Shown: piece by piece, positions 59,973 to 64,000 of the stretch
Numbering within the stretch: the first letter of the stretch is position 1
Layout: each line of letters opens with the position of its first letter
Assembly (NCBI RefSeq): GCF_026191635.1
Contig: NZ_JAKRRW010000023.1
Coordinates: 23,785-87,784 of the forward strand
Direction of reading: 5' to 3'
DNA from: Photobacterium obscurum
Lineage (GTDB): Bacteria > Pseudomonadota > Gammaproteobacteria > Enterobacterales > Vibrionaceae
Length of the DNA: 64,000 bases
Position numbers and translations under genes: made by a program
The notes under the pieces: generated by a model
Seen by the model: only the letters and a program-made list of their open reading frames with translations
Database searches by the model: none
What the model was told of the DNA's origin: nothing

Positions 59973-61817
59973 ATGTATAAAATGAATGAGAAACTAACGT
60001 TGTCCGCAGTCGCGGTGTTCTCAACTTTAAGCTTGTCCGCATACGCAAATACTTTGCCCGCTGATTTGAGCTGGGTATCCAATATGGATGAGCCGCTGTT
60101 TGCGTCCGCTGAAGCTAAATTTGGCGGCACGCTGAGAATGTCGATGCAGAGCTTCCCCCAAACCCTACGGAGTGTTGGCCCTGATGCAAATTCAGGATTG
60201 CGCGGCTTCTTCATGGATGGCGCACCCAAACTTGCAGCAAGGCATCCGAATACCGGAAAGTGGATCCCGCAGCTGGCATCAGCCTGGGCCTTTGGAGCAG
60301 ATCATAAAACCGTGTACTTCAAACTGAATCCGCAGGCAAAGTGGTCTGACGGTCAGAAAATTGATGCCGATGATTACCTGTTCATGCTCAAGTACTATCG
60401 TTCGAAAGACATTATCGACCCTTGGTATAACGATTTTTTTGTCAATCATATCGAGTCGGTGACCAGGTTCGATGACTACACGATTGCGATTAAATCAAAA
60501 ATGGCTCTGAGTGATGATGAGCTGATGGTAAAAATCAACTTGCCGAGTAATGGTCTTCAGCCGCGGCCGGAACATTTTTTCAAGCTAAGCAAAGACAAGA
60601 ACGGCGACGGTATTGATGACAATTTTGTACGTAAGTACAACTTTAAAAGTGAGCCGACAGCTGGGGCTTATTATCTGGATAAGGTCAAAAAAGGAAAAAG
60701 CGTTACTTTTAAGCATGTCGGTAAAGACTGGTGGGGCTATTCCAATCGGTACTACCAGAACCGTTATAACGTAGAGAAAGTCCGTATTCGAGTGATCCGT
60801 GATTCGGATATTGCCCGTAAACACTTTGAAAAAGGGGATTTGGATACCTTTGGTTTGGTATTGCCGCAGTTGTGGCATGAAAAGGCCAACTCAAAACCCT
60901 ATCAGCAAGGTTATATTGCAAAGTTTTGGGGCTATAACCAGGTTGTTCAGGGCGCTGGTGGGCTATGGATGAATACCGCCAAACCTCTTCTGGATAACGT
61001 GAATATTCGGGCAGGGATCACTTACGCGACCGATTTTGACGGCATGATTACAAATGTCCTTCGTGGTGACTACAGTCGTAAGCCGCATGGGCTTGGCTAT
61101 GGTCATGGGGGGTATGATCGTCCTGATAACAAAGCGCCAGCGTTTAACCCTGAGCTTGCGGTCAATTATTTTGAAAAAGCTGGCTTTGATAAAATTGGTT
61201 CCGATGGTATTCGGGTCAACAAGGATGGTCAAAGGTTGACGTTTGCGATTACTTACGGGACGCCCATGCACTCGCCCCGCATAGCCTATTTGAAGGAGCA
61301 GGCCAAGCTGGCTGGGTTGGATTTCAGCTTGAACCTAGTCGATGGCTCGTCAGCGTTTAAATATATTCTTGAGAAAAAGCATGACTTGGCTTTTGTAAAT
61401 ATGGGGGCAGGAGAAATCCCGTCATACTGGGAATACTTGCATTCCGATAATGCCAAACCGCAAACCAATAACCATACCAATTACCGCTCGGCTGAAATGG
61501 ACGCCAAAATTGAAGCGTTTGACGCGGAATTTGATGTGAGCAAAAAACATGTTATCTCGCATGAAATTCAGAAGATGGTGAGCGAAGCCTTCATTATTGT
61601 CCCTGGATACATGGTGCCATATACCCGAGAGGCACATTGGCGCTGGGTGAAATATCCGACTCCGGCAATGACCAAGCAGACAGAGGCGATGTTCTCGCCG
61701 ATAGACCTATCAACTTTTTGGATTGATCAAGATCTGAAGAAAGAAACCAAGACCGCAATGAAGAAAGGCAAGACCTTCGAACCCGTCGTTGTGATTGATG
61801 ACACGCATAAGCTGTAA
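59973..61817 (+). CDS. Periplasmic peptide-binding protein, YejA-like
   Basis: A 614-residue family 5 solute-binding protein with a signal peptide (cleavage near AYA/NTL). The start of the mature part (KFGGTLRMSMQSFPQTLRSV) and the stretch WWGYSNRYYQNRYNVEKVRI are like YejA, the binding protein of the microcin C / peptide importer. Substrate unknown; oligopeptides are likely. An AAGGATG site precedes the ATG, 18 bp after the YejE-like gene. Confidence 0.85.
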   Translation: MYKMNEKLTLSAVAVFSTLSLSAYANTLPADLSWVSNMDEPLFASAEAKFGGTLRMSMQSFPQTLRSVGPDANSGLRGFFMDGAPKLAARHPNTGKWIPQLASAWAFGADHKTVYFKLNPQAKWSDGQKIDADDYLFMLKYYRSKDIIDPWYNDFFVNHIESVTRFDDYTIAIKSKMALSDDELMVKINLPSNGLQPRPEHFFKLSKDKNGDGIDDNFVRKYNFKSEPTAGAYYLDKVKKGKSVTFKHVGKDWWGYSNRYYQNRYNVEKVRIRVIRDSDIARKHFEKGDLDTFGLVLPQLWHEKANSKPYQQGYIAKFWGYNQVVQGAGGLWMNTAKPLLDNVNIRAGITYATDFDGMITNVLRGDYSRKPHGLGYGHGGYDRPDNKAPAFNPELAVNYFEKAGFDKIGSDGIRVNKDGQRLTFAITYGTPMHSPRIAYLKEQAKLAGLDFSLNLVDGSSAFKYILEKKHDLAFVNMGAGEIPSYWEYLHSDNAKPQTNNHTNYRSAEMDAKIEAFDAEFDVSKKHVISHEIQKMVSEAFIIVPGYMVPYTREAHWRWVKYPTPAMTKQTEAMFSPIDLSTFWIDQDLKKETKTAMKKGKTFEPVVVIDDTHKL

Positions 61818-61829
61818 CAGGAGAGCGGT

Positions 61830-62681
61830 ATGTCTTCCGATGTAATTTTAAGTGTCAGGGATCTGGAAACGGAATTCACGACTGATGATGGAGTAGTGAA
61901 GGTCCTTCACGGGGTTAATTTCGATGTCAGAAAAGGACGAACCCTTGGTTTGGTGGGGGAGTCGGGTTGTGGTAAGAGCGTTACTGCAATGTCGATTATA
62001 GGTTTGCTGCCCAAGCCCTACGGCCGAGTAACTAAAGGACAGATCCTTTATCGAGGGACAGATTTGGTGACGCTTCCTCCCGAGAAAATGTATGCGATGC
62101 GTGGAAATCGTATTTCGGTTATTTTCCAGGATCCGATGACGGCATTGAATCCGGTGCATAGTGTCGGCCGGCAGATAAATGAAGTACTGGAACTGCATCG
62201 CCCTGAGTTAAATAAACAACAGCGACAAGCTTACTGCTTGGAGATGCTAACTAAGGTTAGGATCCCAATGCCGGAAAAGCGGTTGAAGGAGTACCCGCAC
62301 AACCTTTCAGGAGGAATGCGCCAGCGTGTCATGATTGCGATGGCTCTTGCGTGTAAGCCTGACATACTTATCTGTGATGAACCCACAACGGCACTCGATG
62401 TGACTGTCCAGGCTTCTATTCTCGATCTCATGATTGACCTACAAGAAGAAACCGGGATGGCAATGATCTTTATTACTCATGATTTAGGCGTCGTTGCGGA
62501 AATCTGTGATGATGTCGCGGTGATGTATGGCGGCAAGGTTGTCGAGTTTGCCAATGTTTATGACTTATTTGATAACCCGCAGCATCCTTACACTGAACGC
62601 TTGATGGGGTTGATGCCGAGTTTAGATAGCGAATCTAAACAACCTATTGATACTGCACTTTTCCCTGAGTTCAACGGATAG
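61830..62681 (+). CDS. Peptide ABC transporter ATPase, DppD/OppD-like
   Basis: A 283-residue ATPase. Walker A is GESGCGKS (about 44-51), the signature is NLSGGMRQRVMIAMALAC and Walker B is ILICDEPT. It ends without the full OppD C-terminal cysteine cluster, so it has no obvious Fe-S site. In E. coli YejF both ATPase halves are fused in one 529-residue protein; here they are separate genes. Confidence 0.88.
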   Translation: MSSDVILSVRDLETEFTTDDGVVKVLHGVNFDVRKGRTLGLVGESGCGKSVTAMSIIGLLPKPYGRVTKGQILYRGTDLVTLPPEKMYAMRGNRISVIFQDPMTALNPVHSVGRQINEVLELHRPELNKQQRQAYCLEMLTKVRIPMPEKRLKEYPHNLSGGMRQRVMIAMALACKPDILICDEPTTALDVTVQASILDLMIDLQEETGMAMIFITHDLGVVAEICDDVAVMYGGKVVEFANVYDLFDNPQHPYTERLMGLMPSLDSESKQPIDTALFPEFNG

Positions 62682-62729
62682 GACTTGTTTTAACAGCGAA
62701 TAAAGGCTGTCCTACGAAAGGATGTGAAT

Positions 62730-63566
62730 ATGGAAGAAATCCTGCGAGTTGAAAACCTAAAACAGCACTTTGTGTCAGGTAAAGGTATTTTAAAAAAAGG
62801 TTATGTAGTTAAAGCGGTTGATGGCGTTTCATTTTCTGTTGCGCGGGGGGAGACGCTGGGGTTAGTTGGTGAGTCCGGCTGTGGGAAGAGCACTCTCGGG
62901 CGTACCATTTTAAAACTGTATGAGCCGACCGAGGGAAAAATCTTTTTTGAAGGCAACGATATTACAGCGATTTCTGCCAAGCAGATGCGACCGTTGCGTA
63001 AAGAAATGCAGATTGTCTTCCAAGATCCGATGGAGTCACTGAATCAGCGCCATACCATCGGAATGATCCTGGAAGAGCCCTATATCATCCATAACGTGGG
63101 TACGACTGCGGAGAGGAGAGAGTGGGTAAAAGAGTTATTGGTTAAAGTGGGCTTGCCAAAATCGTCGGCTGAGCGATATCCACACGAGTTCTCGGGGGGA
63201 CAGCGTCAGCGAATAGGTATTGCCCGTGCAATAGCGCTAAAGCCTAAACTGCTAATCTGTGATGAGTCGGTGTCTGCGCTGGATGTCTCGGTACAGGCGC
63301 AGATTCTGAACTTACTTCTCAAGCTGCAGAAAGAAATGAATCTGGCGATTATTTTTATCTCTCATGACTTATCGGTTGTTAAGCATATTTCCGATCGCGT
63401 TGCCGTGATGTATTTCGGTAAGCTGGTTGAGTTAGGCTCTGTCCAAGAGATCTATGACTCCCCGCAAGCTGAGTATACGAGAAAGTTATTATCGGCCATC
63501 CCTATTACTCACCCTAGGGATCGTATTAGAAAAAAGTCTAAGCAATTTACGGAACATGTAGCTTGA
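62730..63566 (+). CDS. Peptide ABC transporter ATPase, DppF/OppF-like
   Basis: A 278-residue ATPase, the second nucleotide-binding subunit. Walker A is GESGCGKST (about 51-59), the signature is FSGGQRQRIGIARAIALK, and Walker B is LLICDESV. The start ATG at 62730 has GAAAGGA upstream; a GTG two codons earlier is too close to it. It closes the operon before a terminator. Confidence 0.88.
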   Translation: MEEILRVENLKQHFVSGKGILKKGYVVKAVDGVSFSVARGETLGLVGESGCGKSTLGRTILKLYEPTEGKIFFEGNDITAISAKQMRPLRKEMQIVFQDPMESLNQRHTIGMILEEPYIIHNVGTTAERREWVKELLVKVGLPKSSAERYPHEFSGGQRQRIGIARAIALKPKLLICDESVSALDVSVQAQILNLLLKLQKEMNLAIIFISHDLSVVKHISDRVAVMYFGKLVELGSVQEIYDSPQAEYTRKLLSAIPITHPRDRIRKKSKQFTEHVA

Positions 63567-63586
63567 CGAGAGAAGTCGTGAACGGG

Positions 63587-63621
63587 CGGCTACGCTTGTG
63601 CTTAAAGTGGCCGTTTTTTTT
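63587..63621 (+). terminator. Terminator of the peptide transporter operon
   Basis: Stem CGGCTAC / GTGGCCG (one wobble pair), 13-base loop, then eight T. Confidence 0.75.
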
Positions 63622-63660
63622 GTTGTTGGATAAAGTTTGTTCGGTTGATTCGTTGGGTGG

Positions 63661-63708
63661 GATTTTTTTTAAAAACGCCCTTGCCAAGACGATCGAACTC
63701 TCTATAAT
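63661..63708 (+). promoter_or_regulatory. rRNA operon P1-like promoter
   Basis: TTGCCA (63681-63686), a 16-base spacer and TATAAT (63703-63708) followed by the GCGACCTC discriminator. An A/T-tract just upstream (63663-63675) looks like an UP element for the alpha subunit. Confidence 0.85.
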
Positions 63709-63758
63709 GCGACCTCACTGACACGGAGCACGGCAACTTAAGCCGCTAACCAGTCAGT

Positions 63759-63775
63759 TTGTTCTTTAACAATTT
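63759..63775 (+). promoter_or_regulatory. rrn boxA antitermination site
   Basis: TTGTTCTTTAACAATTT resembles the boxA / flanking element of rrn leaders (TGCTCTTTAACA in E. coli). The whole leader spans about 63716-63969 and holds no gene. Confidence 0.78.
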
Positions 63776-63969
63776 GACCATGCAATCTGTGTGGGCACTC
63801 GTGAAATGATTAGTCAAACCTTTTGTCTTCACTTTTTAAAAGTGAAAGCAAATTTGGTATCAATGAACTGAGTGACCAATACAAATACTAAGTTTACTTA
63901 TTATTTGGCACAGTCAATTCTTATCTTTTATAGATAATTATCAGTATTCGTTGAGCCGACCAAAATCTT

Positions 63970-64000
63970 AAATTGAAGAGTTTGATCATGGCTCAGATTG
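63970..64000 (+). rRNA. 16S ribosomal RNA, 5' end (partial)
   Basis: The last 31 bases read AAATTGAAGAGTTTGATCAT and on to the 27F primer region, the universal 5' end of 16S rRNA. The rest lies beyond the window. In E. coli the rrnH operon is likewise next to gmhB. Confidence 0.95.

Overview
The window is a chromosomal segment of a gammaproteobacterium, most probably a member of the Vibrionaceae (Photobacterium, Grimontia, Enterovibrio or Vibrio; the sequence alone does not decide the genus). The protein sequences read as Vibrionaceae versions of E. coli genes, and several small families typical of that group are present (DUF2310, DUF2789, DUF3301, DUF3549, DUF4250). No phage, transposase, CRISPR array or tRNA gene was found. 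It is ordinary core genome with one unusual non-coding region.

Region 1 (1-20.6 kb) follows the E. coli 60-63 min map. It holds csdA-csdE, the gcvB small RNA divergent from gcvA, an alpha/beta hydrolase-ygdD-rlmM operon, xni, ppnN, a GGDEF protein next to a TPR membrane protein, queF divergent from syd, and a DUF2310 zinc-ribbon gene. After two small hypothetical genes comes a 2.5 kb stretch without protein genes (14.85-17.38 kb), then DUF3301, DUF3549, yqcC, truC and yqcA. The 2.5 kb stretch is the main discovery: three tandem CsrB-type regulatory RNA genes, each with its own GacA/UvrY/VarA-type upstream palindrome, promoter and GC-rich terminator. E. coli has one csrB gene at the corresponding place between syd and yqcC.

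Region 2 (20.6-57.6 kb) follows E. coli 4-5 min. It holds yaeH, glnD and map facing away from rpsB-tsf-pyrH-frr, then the envelope cluster uppS-cdsA-dxr-rseP-bamA-skp-lpxD-fabZ-lpxA-lpxB-rnhB-dnaE-accA and tilS. A periplasmic cytochrome c and a tryptophan permease-like gene with a TrpR-like operator follow. Next are yaeP with an overlapping DUF4250 gene, a second GGDEF protein, a patatin-like lipase, proS and trmO. The zinc-independent ribosomal protein pair rpmE2-rpmJ2 sits under a Zur box. The metNIQ methionine importer lies under a long array of MetJ boxes and is divergent from gmhB.

Region 3 (57.6-64 kb) is a five-gene peptide ABC transporter operon resembling yejBEA-F, with the ATPase as two separate genes. 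It lies between gmhB and an rRNA operon, where E. coli has gmhB directly followed by rrnH. The window ends 31 bases into the 16S rRNA gene; its promoter, UP-like A/T tract and boxA are visible.

Together the genes serve translation (rpsB, tsf, frr, proS, tilS, rlmM, truC, trmO, queF, rRNA), envelope biogenesis (undecaprenyl, CDP-DAG, isoprenoid, lipid A, BamA/Skp, heptose) and nutrient-responsive regulation (GcvA/GcvB, Csr RNAs, GlnD, Zur, MetJ, TrpR).
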